DNA from: Anaerozeibacter quisquiliarum | Lineage (GTDB): Bacteria > Bacillota > Clostridia > Christensenellales > Aristaeellaceae | Assembly (NCBI GenBank): GCA_051162045.1 | Contig: JBISDI010000006.1 | Length of the DNA: 64,000 nt | Reading direction: 5' to 3' (one strand) | Shown: positions 1 to 8,473 of the stretch, one piece after another | Numbering within the stretch: position 1 is the stretch's first letter | Layout: every line of letters starts with the position of its first letter | Program-made: the position numbers and the translations under genes | Notes under the pieces: generated by a model | What the model saw: the letters and a program-made list of their open reading frames with translations, nothing else | Told to the model about the DNA's origin: nothing | The model's database searches: none

Positions 1-354
1 GCAGGCCTCTCGGCCAGCTGCGAAGTGGTGGTCGATCGGCTGCCAACCAAGATAGGGCTGCCCAAGCGCAAGGCGGTGCAGGTGGGCAAGACGGTCAACC
101 TGAAGGCCGAGCTCAAGATGGACGGCACGGCCGATGTGCGCTGGCGCTCGCTTAACCCCCGCATTGCCCAAGTGCAAAACGGCGTGGTGAAGGGCATACG
201 CGCCGGCAAAGCCCGCATAGGCGTCAAGACGGTCAACGGCAAGGTCGCGGTATGCGCCATCCTCGTGACAGGCGGCAAGGGGACGGTGGGCTGGATGCCC
301 GGAGACGTTTTGGATGCGGATGTAAACGCGCAGATCGAGCAGCTTTTTGATTGA
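1..354 (+). CDS. C-terminal part of an Ig-like (Big_2-type) domain protein, 5' partial
   Basis: The reading frame is open from the first base and stops at 352-354, so the N-terminus lies upstream of the window. The visible 117 residues contain a pattern typical of bacterial Ig-like group 2 repeats: a KVGKTVNL-like strand, then 'VRWRSLNPRIAQVQNGVVKGIRAGKARI', read here as separate short motifs (WRSLNP, GVVKGIRAGKA). Such domains build extracellular, carbohydrate- or wall-associated proteins. The last 30 residues are a short tail after the domain. The parent protein cannot be identified from this end alone. Confidence 0.7.
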   Translation, partial: AGLSASCEVVVDRLPTKIGLPKRKAVQVGKTVNLKAELKMDGTADVRWRSLNPRIAQVQNGVVKGIRAGKARIGVKTVNGKVAVCAILVTGGKGTVGWMPGDVLDADVNAQIEQLFD

Positions 355-415
355 CCTTTGATTGGAGAAGTACGGGCCGCGACGTCAGCGGAAGACGTTG
401 CGGCCCCATTTGCGC

Positions 416-856
416 TTATGCGTCCGCATCTTCAGCCTCGGTCAGCGCGTTTGATTCCGGCTTGCTTCGGCTGGCAATCCAGTTCTTGATCTCGGTCATC
501 ACCTGGGGCGCGAGCTCGATCATGCGGTCGAGCGGCGCGTAGGGCTGCACCGGCAGCAGGCGCACCTGGCCCTCGCTCACCACGAGAAAGCCCATCGGTT
601 GGACGGTTACGCCCGCGCTCGCGCCGCCCGCGAACGGCAGCTCGCCCTGCGCGCCCGGCTGCTGAGCCGGCTTGGGCGGGGCGTTGTTGTAGTCACCGCC
701 GCCCGCCACGAACCCAAAGCACACCTTCGAAATGGGGATCACGGTCGAGCCGTCGCCGGCGGCGATCGGCTCGCCGATCACGGTATTGACGTCCACCATG
801 TCGCGAATGGACTCCATCGCGGTGGTCATAATGCTTTCAATCGGCCTTCTGTCCAT
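416..856 (-). CDS. ytfJ: YtfJ/GerW family sporulation protein
   Basis: A 146-residue protein of the usual family length. The N-terminus (MDRRPIESIMTTAMESIRDM) and the central motif VIGEPIAAGDGSTVIPISKV, followed by a glycine-rich GFVAGGGDY segment and an alanine/glycine-rich low-complexity stretch, are characteristic of YtfJ (GerW). In Bacillus this protein is needed for spore lysozyme sensitivity and germination. The start overlaps the end of the upstream DUF2953 gene by 20 bases, matching the ytfI-ytfJ pairing of endospore formers. Its presence supports a sporulating Firmicute. Function in this organism is inferred from the family. Confidence 0.85.
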   Translation of the reverse strand: MDRRPIESIMTTAMESIRDMVDVNTVIGEPIAAGDGSTVIPISKVCFGFVAGGGDYNNAPPKPAQQPGAQGELPFAGGASAGVTVQPMGFLVVSEGQVRLLPVQPYAPLDRMIELAPQVMTEIKNWIASRSKPESNALTEAEDADA

Positions 857-1343
857 GTTTCAGCCTCCATGTTATCCATATCCGGGCGGCGAGCAGCGCC
901 GCGAGGATAATATGCCCCAGCCGGACGGTTGCGATGCACAGCGCGGCCAGCTGCGCGCGCGGCGCGTCGAAAGCCGGGCGTACGCGCGCGTGCGGACTGA
1001 CGAGCGACAGCGCGGCCTGCAAAAGCCCCGCGAGCAAGGCGGTCTTGCAGGCGTCGTCGAGCGCCACGCGCGCCTCCAGCCGGTCGATTGTCAAGCGCCG
1101 GTACAGGAAGCGCGCCGCCTTAAGCATATCGCGCGGCGGCGGGCCCCTTTTTTGTTTTTTTTTGTCTTCGGGGTGCGGCAGATGCAGCGGAACAGGCTTC
1201 ACCCACAAGCGAGCGCGGTAAAAGACGCCCAGCCATATGAGAGGCCGGCCTTCCTGGCCCGCCCGCACCTCGACGCCCAAGCGCACCGGCACGGCGCACA
1301 GGTAGAACGCGGCGACCAGCGCCGCAACCAGGTACACAATCAT
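837..1343 (-). CDS. DUF2953 membrane-associated protein (YtfI-like)
   Basis: A 168-residue protein beginning MIVYLVAALVAAFYLC, an N-terminal membrane helix, followed by the VRLGVEVRAG strand and a basic, lysine-rich linker (residues ~75-90). I chose the ATG at 1343 because the longer upstream frame runs through a large inverted repeat and has no family-like sequence. The YtfI-type DUF2953 protein precedes ytfJ in many Clostridia and Bacilli and the two genes overlap here, so they are co-transcribed. The exact role is unknown; a spore or envelope function is inferred from the neighbour. Confidence 0.75.
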   Translation of the reverse strand: MIVYLVAALVAAFYLCAVPVRLGVEVRAGQEGRPLIWLGVFYRARLWVKPVPLHLPHPEDKKKQKRGPPPRDMLKAARFLYRRLTIDRLEARVALDDACKTALLAGLLQAALSLVSPHARVRPAFDAPRAQLAALCIATVRLGHIILAALLAARIWITWRLKHGQKAD

Positions 1344-1419
1344 GCCTGTATCGTGCCCGGCGCGCGGCAAGTTTAACCAAAATACCTTTTGCGCCATGAG
1401 CGGACGCGCTATACTGGGG

Positions 1420-1481
1420 GAGCAGTCTGCGCAGCCCAAGACCCGCCTCATATCATTGGCCTTGGGCTGCGCAGATTGCTC
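1420..1481 (+). repeat. 21-bp inverted repeat in the DMT transporter leader
   Basis: Arms 1420-1440 and 1461-1481 are complementary at 20 of 21 positions (core CTGCGCAGCCCAAG), with a 20-base loop. The structure lies between the divergent DUF2953 and DMT genes, directly upstream of the GAGGAGG ribosome-binding site at about 1484. There is no T-run, so it is not a standard terminator. A leader hairpin affecting translation or mRNA stability is possible. Confidence 0.6.
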
Positions 1482-1500
1482 AGAGGAGGAGGGGACGTAC

Positions 1501-2379
1501 ATGCACTACGCGCTGTCGACGCTGGCCGCGGTGGCGATTTCGGTGATGATCCTGATAAACGGGGAGCTGACGCGCGCGTACGATTTGTATGCGGCGACGG
1601 TGACCATCCACGTAGTGGGGCTGGTCCTGGTCAGCGCCGCCTGCGCGCTGCGCGGCGAGAAGCTGAGCGCGGCGCGGGGACTCAAGTGGACCGCGTTCCT
1701 CGGCGGCGCGGTCGGGGTGGCCACGACGGTGTTCAACAACCAGGCGTACGGACAGATCGACGTATCGGCCATCGTGGCGCTGAACCTGGTCGGACAGGCG
1801 GGCTCGGCGCTCGCAATCGACCAGTTCGCTCTGTTCGGGATGAAGCGCGCCCCGATGAGCGCGGGCAAGGCGCTGGGGCTGCTGGGCGCCGGAGCCGGCA
1901 TCGCCTACATGCTCGCGGGCACGGCGTGCTCGCCGGTGCCGGTGGGGCTGTCACTGCTGACCGGCGTGACGCTGACGCTCAACCGCTACCTGAACGCCCG
2001 GCTGGCCGCGCGCACCAGCGCGCTGGTCAGCACGTTTTATAACTATGTGGTCGGGCTGGCCGTGGCGCTCGTCGTCTGGGCGATCGCGGGTGCCGGCGGG
2101 GCCTCGGCCTGGCCCACGCGGCTGGCGTCGCCCTGGTGGATCTATTTCGGCGGCGCGATCGGCGTGCTGATCGTGCTGCAGGCCAACATCTCCACGCGGC
2201 ACATCCCGGCGTTCCTGATGACGCTCACGCTGTTCATCGGCCAGCTGTTTGCCGGTGTGGCGCTCGATTGGTCGCTCGCGGGCGCGCTGTCCACGCGCAA
2301 CTTGGTCGGCGGCGCATGCGTGCTGGCCGGGCTGTGCGTCAATGTGTGGATGGACATAAGGCGGGGTCGGGCGGGGTAG
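1501..2379 (+). CDS. DMT-superfamily transporter, YdcZ/DUF606 family
   Basis: A 292-residue hydrophobic protein with about ten membrane segments in two similar halves, the DUF606 (YdcZ) arrangement. Recognisable elements are the first helix with ILINGELTRAYDL, a second helix with HVVGLVLVSAACAL, and the segment LNLVGQAGSALAIDQFALFG near residue 95. The ATG at 1501 is preceded by a strong GAGGAGG site. The family sits in the inner membrane as a presumed small-molecule exporter or importer with no known substrate. It stands alone between the DUF2953 gene and convergent L,D-transpeptidase gene. Confidence 0.8.
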   Translation: MHYALSTLAAVAISVMILINGELTRAYDLYAATVTIHVVGLVLVSAACALRGEKLSAARGLKWTAFLGGAVGVATTVFNNQAYGQIDVSAIVALNLVGQAGSALAIDQFALFGMKRAPMSAGKALGLLGAGAGIAYMLAGTACSPVPVGLSLLTGVTLTLNRYLNARLAARTSALVSTFYNYVVGLAVALVVWAIAGAGGASAWPTRLASPWWIYFGGAIGVLIVLQANISTRHIPAFLMTLTLFIGQLFAGVALDWSLAGALSTRNLVGGACVLAGLCVNVWMDIRRGRAG

Positions 2380-2467
2380 CTTCCCGTGTGGGCGCCGAAG
2401 GCCAAATCGGCTTTGCGGGGCAGGGGGAACCCGTTCATAAAATGGAGGCAATGCCGACAGGCAATGC

Positions 2468-2528
2468 CTCAGACCATTGACAAACCCAGCGCTGCTCTCT
2501 TGCACGCTGGGTTTGTCAATGGTCTGAG
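2468..2528. repeat. 24-bp perfect inverted repeat downstream of the DMT gene
   Basis: Arms 2468-2491 and 2505-2528 are perfectly complementary (core ACCATTGACAAACCCAGCG) around a 13-base loop. It lies in the convergent gap between the DMT and L,D-transpeptidase genes. No T-run follows on either strand. It directly abuts a second GC palindrome with a T tail. It may be a terminator component or a small palindromic repeat element. Confidence 0.7.
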
Positions 2529-2548
2529 CGCCCGCGCGGGCGCTTTTC
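2527..2548 (+). terminator. Rho-independent terminator of the DMT gene
   Basis: The palindrome AGCGCCCGCGCGGGCGCT (2527-2544) is followed by TTTT on the plus strand. It fits termination of transcription from the DMT transporter. Its left end overlaps the larger inverted repeat by two bases. Confidence 0.65.
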
Positions 2549-2579
2549 AGCCGGCAGATTGAACAGAGTGGACGTTGGT

Positions 2580-3665
2580 CTACGGCGATGAGGGGGGCGC
2601 CGGCGTGGGCTCCGCTTCCCTGAAGAGATCCGGTTGCTGGACAGCGCGCAGCAGCCCGGTGGGGCGCAGGGCCCTGGCCCTTTGATAGCGCTTGACCGCC
2701 GCGGAGGTGGCCGCGTCGTAGGCTTGATTCGGGGTGCCCTTGAAGTAGCCGAGCGCCTTGAGCCGCTCCTCAACCTTGCGCACGATCGGGCCGGTGTCGC
2801 CGGTCTTCAAATCCACCGAGAAGGCCGTGGTCTGGTCGTCGAGTGCCATTTCGGCCTGCTGCTCGGTCGTCGCGACGCCGTCCTCGGGCCAGCCCTTGGC
2901 CTTCTTGTAGGCGTTCCAGGCGGCGACGGTGGCCCCGTCGTAAAGCCCGTGCAGCTTGCCGTTGTAGAACCCGCGCTGGCGCAGCCGGCGCTGGAACGAC
3001 TGGATCACGCGGCTCTTGCCCGCGCCCAGCTCGAGCACCGGCGGCGGCGGGCTGGGCGTGGGGCTGAGCGTCGGCTGCACGCTTGAGGGGCCGTTCCGCA
3101 CGAGCTCGGCCTTGATCCTGTCGTGGATTTCTGCCAGCCCCGCCGCCTTCGCATTCACAATCCGTACGCGCGTGCCGCGCTTGCAGTTGTAGTTCACCCA
3201 CTGCGCGTCCAGCGGCGTCAGCCGCACGCAGCCCGCGGACGCCTTGTAACCCAGCCTGTGCCACGTCTTCCATTCGAGCGACTTGTCCGTGCCGTACAGG
3301 ATCGAATGGAAATAGTACGGACGCCGGATCGTGGTGGGGTAGCGCACGTAGTGCGTGCCCCACTTGTCCCAGCCGCTCGTGTAGGTGGCGGGCATCGTAA
3401 AGGTGCCGGTCGGGGTCGCATTGCCCAAGCCCGTCGAGCAGATCATATACCGCACGGGCTCGAGCGTCTGGCCGTCGTAAGCCACAGCCACCTGGTTGCC
3501 GATGTACACCGTCAGCGTGTAGGGCATGTCATAGCCTTTCGAAACGGGCGGTTCGACGCCGTAGAGATCGCGCCGGTCCGCCGCCTGCGCCGAGGCGCAC
3601 AACATCAGTCCCACGAGCGCGAGCAGCCAGGAGAGTTTTTTCAAAGGCAAAGCCACCTTCCGCAT
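2580..3665 (-). CDS. L,D-transpeptidase with two peptidoglycan-binding domains
   Basis: A 361-residue exported protein. The signal peptide is MRKVALPLKKLSWLLALVGL..., cleaved near ASAQA-AD. The YkuD catalytic domain (about residues 45-190) carries FHSILYG and the active-site segment ASAGCVRL, where the usual S-H-G-C-x-R reads S-A-G-C-V-R; the cysteine and arginine are intact. After a proline-rich linker (PTLSPTPSPPPP) come two PG_binding_1-like repeats. The enzyme would make 3-3 cross-links in peptidoglycan outside the membrane. I chose the ATG at 3665 over a GTG at 3725 because it starts the signal peptide and lies below a good promoter. Confidence 0.88.
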   Translation of the reverse strand: MRKVALPLKKLSWLLALVGLMLCASAQAADRRDLYGVEPPVSKGYDMPYTLTVYIGNQVAVAYDGQTLEPVRYMICSTGLGNATPTGTFTMPATYTSGWDKWGTHYVRYPTTIRRPYYFHSILYGTDKSLEWKTWHRLGYKASAGCVRLTPLDAQWVNYNCKRGTRVRIVNAKAAGLAEIHDRIKAELVRNGPSSVQPTLSPTPSPPPPVLELGAGKSRVIQSFQRRLRQRGFYNGKLHGLYDGATVAAWNAYKKAKGWPEDGVATTEQQAEMALDDQTTAFSVDLKTGDTGPIVRKVEERLKALGYFKGTPNQAYDAATSAAVKRYQRARALRPTGLLRAVQQPDLFREAEPTPAPPSSP

Positions 3666-3678
3666 AGAAGATGGCCTC

Positions 3679-3707
3679 AATATACCATAACTTGCCAGCG
3701 ACCGCAA
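3679..3707 (-). promoter_or_regulatory. Promoter of the L,D-transpeptidase gene
   Basis: On the minus strand, TTGCGG (3702-3707) and TATATT (3679-3684) are separated by 17 bases. The -10 box lies just upstream of the ATG at 3665, giving a very short leader. Confidence 0.5.
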
Positions 3708-3735
3708 CAGGTTCTGTGGATTCACAACCTACTCA

Positions 3736-4773
3736 TTACAGATCGATAACGGTTCGCCTTGCCTGGCTTGCGTATGCGGCCTCGATCACGCGCTGCGCCG
3801 CGAGTGCGTCGGCGGCGCTTACCGGCACGGGTCTGCCCTTGAGGATGGCCTCGGCAAACGCGTCGAGCTGGCGGGTATACAGGTTGCCGAACTCGCCCGG
3901 CACCATGAGCCCCTGATCGTCCGCGTGGTTCTGCTCGGGGTCGTAGGCCTGTTCGCGTTCGAGCGCCAGCAGGTTGAGCGTGCCGCCGTCCACCTGGCCG
4001 ATCATCGTGTCGCCCATCAGCCGCCCCTTGGTGCCGAACAGCTCGAACCGCCATTTGCTGGCGGCGTCCGGGATGTTGAAGTTGGTCTGCACGACACACT
4101 GCGCGCCGTTCTCAAGGCGCAGCAGCACGGTGGACGTATCCTCCACGTCGTAGCCGAAGGTGATCGTCTCGTTCATGGCGGCGACGCGGGTAATGCGCAT
4201 GCCGGTGACGAACCCAAACAGGTCGATGACGTGCACGCCCATGTCCATCAGGCAGCCGCCGCCCGCCCGCGCTCGGTCCAGCCGCCAATTACCGCCCGGC
4301 AACCACAGCGTAAACTGGCTGTAGCCGGACACGATCTGGCCGAGCTTGCCTTCGTCGACGGCGCGCTTCATGCTTTGTACGTGGCTGGCGAAGCGCATCA
4401 TGAACCCCGCGCCCACTTGCACGTTTTTCTGCGCGCAGTGGTTCAGCACGCGCTCGCCCTCCTCGCAGCTGAGCGCGATCGGTTTTTCGAGCAGGATGGG
4501 CTTTCCGTGATCGGCGGCCAGCATCGTCTGACGCGCGTGGTCGCCCACGGGCGACGCGATGTAGACGGCGTCCACGTTCGGGTCGGCCAGCAGCGCGCGC
4601 TCGTCGTCGTAGGCGCGCGGCGCGCCGTACTTTTGACGGATGGCCTCGGTACGCTCGAGGTTCGGGCCCATGACCGCGCTCAGCTCGGCGTGACGGCAGT
4701 GAAGCAGGCCCGGGATGGTGCGCCGGTCGGCGATGCCGCCCGCGCCGATGACGCCTATACGCAGCTTTTTCAT
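3736..4773 (-). CDS. Gfo/Idh/MocA family NAD(P)-dependent oxidoreductase
   Basis: A 345-residue protein starting MKKLRIGVIGAGGIADRR, the Rossmann nucleotide-binding motif GxGxxG. The conserved EKPIAL motif (lysine of the catalytic EKP) follows near residue 95. The C-terminal half has the family's dimerising/substrate-binding fold, with GGGCLMDMGVHVIDL carrying the conserved H-x-x-D. The family oxidises or isomerises sugars and inositols in the cytoplasm; the substrate is not evident. Start at 4773 is supported by GGAGG 11 bases upstream. A solute-binding protein lies next upstream on the same strand, so a link to sugar uptake is plausible. Confidence 0.88.
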   Translation of the reverse strand: MKKLRIGVIGAGGIADRRTIPGLLHCRHAELSAVMGPNLERTEAIRQKYGAPRAYDDERALLADPNVDAVYIASPVGDHARQTMLAADHGKPILLEKPIALSCEEGERVLNHCAQKNVQVGAGFMMRFASHVQSMKRAVDEGKLGQIVSGYSQFTLWLPGGNWRLDRARAGGGCLMDMGVHVIDLFGFVTGMRITRVAAMNETITFGYDVEDTSTVLLRLENGAQCVVQTNFNIPDAASKWRFELFGTKGRLMGDTMIGQVDGGTLNLLALEREQAYDPEQNHADDQGLMVPGEFGNLYTRQLDAFAEAILKGRPVPVSAADALAAQRVIEAAYASQARRTVIDL

Positions 4774-4854
4774 AAGGGGATTCGCCTCCTCGGATCGGTA
4801 TAGCAATCCACCATCATTATGACATAAGCCCGCCTGCGCGTCAATTGTTGCCGC

Positions 4855-6213
4855 CTAATATCCCTCCATCACCATCGCGCCCACCTTCTGATCGAGTTGC
4901 GCGAGAAACGCCCGTCGGTCCAACTGCCCATCCAGGTATCGTTGGATCAGCCTGTGCACACCTTCGTCCCCGCTGCCCTCCAGACCGCCGGCCGTGCTGT
5001 TGCGCATGACCACGATGCGCGGCGCTTGCGCACGGTAGAGGGCGGTCAGCTCCGCGTTGACCGTCCACATATGCTCGTCGGCGACCGCCCATCGCCGCTC
5101 AAGGTCGGCAAGCTGCAGCTGCAGATCGGTCTTGTCCGGCCCTTCGGCCCGCTCCGCACGCTCGCGCAGTTCGTTGATCGCCGTTTCAAAATTCCGCCTC
5201 ACCTCCTCAAAGTCTGCCCTTCGCGTCGGCACCGCCTCGTCGGGCACCAGATTGAACCGGGTGTAGACATCCATCCGCCTTGCCGCGGCTTCGAGGTACG
5301 CGGCGGCGGCCTCCTTTTTCTGAGAATAGGGGTTCAGGATCATGACGTTCAGCTCCATCCCGTAGTAGGGGCCGACGCCCGGCTCCAGCGTCAGCCCGAG
5401 CGCGCGGTTGCCGTCCTCGCGAGCGGCCACAAAACCGACGTCTGTGCCAAACTTGAACAGCGCCTCGCCCTCTGAAAACGCCTCGCCGCCAAACGAGGGC
5501 GGAAACGCCGCGCGATCGACCGCCTCAAACGCCGTCAGCAGCCGGTCAAACAGCGGCGTATCGAACGACGGCACCCCGCCCAACTGATCCAGGTGCAGCG
5601 AATAGTCGTTGTAGAACGCGTAGAATAGGAGTTCGCGCCGCGTGGAGAGGTCGATGGTGTCGTCGAACAGCGCGACTTCCGGGAAATTCTCGGCGTAGGC
5701 GCGCGGCCAGTCGCTCACAAATTGCAGAAATTCGCTCCAACTGCCCGGCAGCGCCGCCTCATCCAAGCCCAACTTGGCGGCCACCGCCGGATTGTAGCTG
5801 AGCGAACCCAGGATGCTCAGGCTGACCGGCAGCGCGACCGGATGCCCGTCCCGCTCGATGCGCGCGCGCACCTGGGGCAGCATCGGCCCAATGGCGGGCG
5901 ACAGCGCGTCCGCCTCGCCCAGGAACCCCCGCTCGTACAGCGCCTTGTAGGCAGGTTCGTTGACAAACAAACAATAGAGATCCACCGCGTCCGAGCGCGA
6001 CAGGATATCCGTCATCACCTGCTCGTCGGAGACATACGACGAAAGCGGCTTCAGCGCAATATCCGGATGCGCCCCGGCCATCGCAGTATAGGCCTCGTCG
6101 ACCTCAGAGAAATTGGCCACCACCAGTTCGGTCTTGCCCGGGAGCGCCTGTGCGTTTGCGGGCAGCGCGCATAGCGCCGCGAGCAGCATCATCATCGACA
6201 GCAACCTGTTCAT
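4855..6213 (-). CDS. Extracellular solute-binding protein (sugar ABC type)
   Basis: A 452-residue exported protein with signal peptide MNRLLSMMMLLAALCALPANA. The cysteine at residue 15 is preceded by A-A-L and does not make a lipobox, so cleavage by signal peptidase I at ANA-QA is expected. The mature part looks like a family 1 binding protein, with the late motif MILNPYSQKKEAAAAYLEAA. Residues ~345-395 are a charged, coiled-coil-like insertion (FETAINELRERAERAEG). A GGGAGG site precedes the ATG. No permease lies beside it. Its NPYS segment also appears in the fusion protein at 17212-19155, so the two are probably related. Confidence 0.8.
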   Translation of the reverse strand: MNRLLSMMMLLAALCALPANAQALPGKTELVVANFSEVDEAYTAMAGAHPDIALKPLSSYVSDEQVMTDILSRSDAVDLYCLFVNEPAYKALYERGFLGEADALSPAIGPMLPQVRARIERDGHPVALPVSLSILGSLSYNPAVAAKLGLDEAALPGSWSEFLQFVSDWPRAYAENFPEVALFDDTIDLSTRRELLFYAFYNDYSLHLDQLGGVPSFDTPLFDRLLTAFEAVDRAAFPPSFGGEAFSEGEALFKFGTDVGFVAAREDGNRALGLTLEPGVGPYYGMELNVMILNPYSQKKEAAAAYLEAAARRMDVYTRFNLVPDEAVPTRRADFEEVRRNFETAINELRERAERAEGPDKTDLQLQLADLERRWAVADEHMWTVNAELTALYRAQAPRIVVMRNSTAGGLEGSGDEGVHRLIQRYLDGQLDRRAFLAQLDQKVGAMVMEGY

Positions 6214-6678
6214 AAAATACCTCCCTGCTTTGTCATCCTGTAACCCGTGCCAATCAGGCGATCGGCATCACGACCCACCACCCTTTGGAAGAATCGGGAC
6301 TCTTGCGCCGCTACTGAATTTTGGTCAGTCGCCCGGCGTCCATCTCATACACCGCCAACGCGCAGACAACTCTGCATTGCCCAGGGCAGGCAATGTCATT
6401 GCAAGGAAATAGGAATATCACATATGCAAATGAAACCAGCAACATCCCGGGCATATCGCCCAATACAATACATCGCCTCCTTGCGCTCCTGGTCTGACGC
6501 TAAAATATACAGAAAAATTATTTCTGCTGTAAGTAATTAATTTATTGAAATTTTCGCGCCTTTATATTACCGCATACCTGACGGCCCGTCAAGTGTTTTG
6601 AAAAAATATATTAAAATTGGAGTATTGATGCCATTGCTGTTTACATCCATGATTACACCATAAACCGGCTGCGCAAGT
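6214..6678. other. Intergenic region without a recognised gene
   Basis: About 460 bases between the divergent solute-binding protein and decarboxylase genes. The right half (6480-6660) is AT-rich, unlike the surroundings. I see no convincing reading frame, RNA gene or long repeat; the short frames have no ribosome-binding site and no protein-like pattern. It probably holds upstream control sequences for both genes. Confidence 0.5.
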
Positions 6679-6708
6679 TTGACGGGCGGCCATGGGCTGT
6701 GCTATGAT
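6679..6708 (+). promoter_or_regulatory. Promoter of the decarboxylase gene
   Basis: TTGACG (6679-6684) and TATGAT (6703-6708) are 18 bases apart. The expected transcription start is near 6715, only about 11 bases before the ATG at 6726, so the mRNA would have almost no leader. Confidence 0.6.
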
Positions 6709-6725
6709 GCGCTCGGGTGATTTGT

Positions 6726-8117
6726 ATGGACGGGTTTTCCGCGCCGCTGCTTTCGGCGCTTGAGGATTACGCGGCTTCGGGCATGGTGCCTATGCACATG
6801 CCGGGGCACAAGCGCAACGAGGCGCTGCTCGGCGACGCGCTGCCCTGGCGGCTCGACGTCACCGAGGTTGAGGGCTTTGATAACCTGCACGGGGCCGAGG
6901 GCCTGCTGAAGGCCGCCATGGAGCGCGCGGCGCGGCTGTATGGCGTCAAGCGCAGCTTCTTTCTCGTAAACGGCTCGACTTGCGGGCTGCTCGCCGCGAT
7001 TCGCGCGCTGACCGGGCGCGGCGACCGGATTCTGGTCGCGCGCGGCTGCCACCGCTCGGTCTACCACGCGATGGAGCTGAACGGGCTGCGACCTGTTTAC
7101 CTGATGCCGCCGGTCGACGGGGCGTCGGGGGTGGCGGGCGGCATCGAACCCGCGTCGGTCGCCGCCGCGCTGGCGGCGCATCCGGACATCCGGCTGTGCG
7201 CGCTGACTTCGCCCACCTATGAGGGCGTGGTGTCCGACATTCGCGCGATCGCGGACATCTTGCACGCGCGGGGCGTCGCGCTGCTCGTCGACGAGGCGCA
7301 CGGCGCGCACTTTCTGTCGCCCCGCTTTCCCGAGAGCGCCGCGCGACTGGGCGCGGACTGCGTCGTGCACAGCCTGCACAAGACGCTGCCCAGCCTGACG
7401 CAGACCGCGCTGCTGCACGTGCTGACCGACCGGGTCGACGCGCAGGAAATCGCGCGCCAGCTGTCGATCTTTGAGACCAGCAGCCCGTCCTACCCGCTGA
7501 TGGCGTCGATCGACCGATGCGTCGGGTTGATGGCGGAGAGGGGAGAGGAACTGCTCGCGGCGTTCCGCGCGCGGACCGACCGCTTCCGCGAGCGGGTGCG
7601 GCCGATGGAGCGGCTCCGGGTGCTGGAGAAGGCCGATGTGTTTTACGCGCTCGACCCCGGCAAGATCACGCTGGTGACGCGCGGGAGCTCGACGAGCGGC
7701 TATCAGTTGATGGACGAGCTGCGCGCGCGCGGGTTCGAGCTCGAGATGGCGACGCCCGGCTACGCGCTGGCGCTGGCCACGCTCGCGGATGGGGAAGATG
7801 CGCTCGACCGCCTGGCCGGGGCGCTGCTCGAGATCGACCGGGGATTGCTGGCCGCGCCGGCCGAGCCGATTGCGCTGCCCGGCCCGCCGCGCGTCGAACT
7901 GACGATCGACGCGGCGCTCGCGCTGCCGGGCGAGACGGTGGCGGTCGAGCGAGCGGTCGGGCGGATCGCGCAGGAATACGCCTGGGTCTACCCGCCGGGC
8001 GCGCCGCTGATCGCACCGGGCGAGCGCGTGGGCGAGGAACTGCCGGGATGGATCGCGCGATTGCGCGCGCGCACAAGCTCGGGGCAGCCGGGCACGCTGC
8101 GGGTGGTGACGTGTTAA
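6726..8117 (+). CDS. Orn/Lys/Arg decarboxylase-family PLP enzyme
   Basis: A 463-residue aminotransferase-fold protein. The N-terminus has the family motif PMHMPGHKRN, then DNLHGAEGLL and the substrate/PLP segment FLVNGSTCG. Aspartate and histidine of VDEAHGAHF contact the cofactor, and the PLP lysine lies in VVHSLHKTLPSLTQ. The C-terminal domain contains the YPPGAPLIAPGE motif of basic amino-acid decarboxylases. The length matches the short bacterial arginine/lysine-type enzymes that feed polyamine synthesis, but the exact substrate cannot be read. The ATG at 6726 is used; a GTG nine bases upstream is possible. Ribosome-binding sequence is weak, in keeping with a near-leaderless message. Confidence 0.85.
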   Translation: MDGFSAPLLSALEDYAASGMVPMHMPGHKRNEALLGDALPWRLDVTEVEGFDNLHGAEGLLKAAMERAARLYGVKRSFFLVNGSTCGLLAAIRALTGRGDRILVARGCHRSVYHAMELNGLRPVYLMPPVDGASGVAGGIEPASVAAALAAHPDIRLCALTSPTYEGVVSDIRAIADILHARGVALLVDEAHGAHFLSPRFPESAARLGADCVVHSLHKTLPSLTQTALLHVLTDRVDAQEIARQLSIFETSSPSYPLMASIDRCVGLMAERGEELLAAFRARTDRFRERVRPMERLRVLEKADVFYALDPGKITLVTRGSSTSGYQLMDELRARGFELEMATPGYALALATLADGEDALDRLAGALLEIDRGLLAAPAEPIALPGPPRVELTIDAALALPGETVAVERAVGRIAQEYAWVYPPGAPLIAPGERVGEELPGWIARLRARTSSGQPGTLRVVTC

Positions 8118-8133
8118 ATTGTGGCCAAAACGA

Positions 8134-8162
8134 TTGACGGAGCCAACCGGAACGGCTATCAT
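8134..8162 (+). promoter_or_regulatory. Promoter of scfA
   Basis: TTGACG (8134-8139) and TATCAT (8157-8162) with a 17-base spacer. A small GC hairpin, GGCAGGC-AGTC-GCCTGCC at 8175-8192 or so, lies in the leader just before the GAAGGAG site. Confidence 0.6.
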
Positions 8163-8218
8163 AGTAGGGAAGTGGGCAGGCAGTCGCCTGCCGGTTTGAG
8201 CGAAGGAGATGAAAGATT

Positions 8219-8365
8219 ATGAAGAGAATCATCAGCCTGGACACGCGCGAGCTTCCCAAGAGCCTGACGACCGGCGGCTGCGGCGAATGCCAGACCTCCT
8301 GCCAGTCCGCGTGCAAGACCTCGTGCGGCGTGGCCAACCAGCCTTGCGAGCAGGGGGATAAGTAA
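8219..8365 (+). CDS. scfA: SCIFF ribosomal peptide precursor (six cysteines in forty-five residues)
   Basis: A 48-residue peptide easily missed by length cut-offs. It begins MKRIISLDTRELPKSL and has six cysteines at 21, 24, 28, 32, 36 and 43 in the tight C-terminal pattern that defines SCIFF peptides. A GAAGGAG site sits 10 bases upstream. SCIFF is a RiPP found in nearly all Clostridia, and its partner radical SAM enzyme introduces thioether (sactionine-type) cross-links from cysteines. The maturase gene follows after a long hairpin. The biological role of the mature peptide is not established. Confidence 0.95.
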   Translation: MKRIISLDTRELPKSLTTGGCGECQTSCQSACKTSCGVANQPCEQGDK

Positions 8366-8376
8366 TCCGATAAGTA

Positions 8377-8444
8377 TATAACTCCGAGGGGCCAATTCCT
8401 CATTCTCCTCCCGGGGAATGGGGAATTGGCCCCTCGAAGTTATA
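8377..8444 (+). terminator. Long hairpin between scfA and scfB (attenuator-like)
   Basis: Arms 8377-8399 and 8421-8444 are complementary over 23 bases with one mismatch (core CGAGGGGCCAATTCC). The right arm ends in TATAGATTTG rather than a clean T-run. Placed between a short peptide gene and its enzyme, it would reduce transcription into the maturase or stabilise the scfA message, giving more peptide than enzyme. Confidence 0.65.
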
Positions 8445-8473
8445 GATTTGTTGCCATTTTTGGCGGAGGAACC

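Noticed and set aside
1420..1500. Possible T-box or amino-acid riboswitch in the DMT leader
   Set aside because: Only a single hairpin is present; no T-box sequence, aptamer core or terminator could be found.
6702..8162. A 486-codon minus-strand frame opposite the decarboxylase gene
   Set aside because: Shadow frame rich in Arg, Gln and His; the plus-strand gene has intact PLP motifs.
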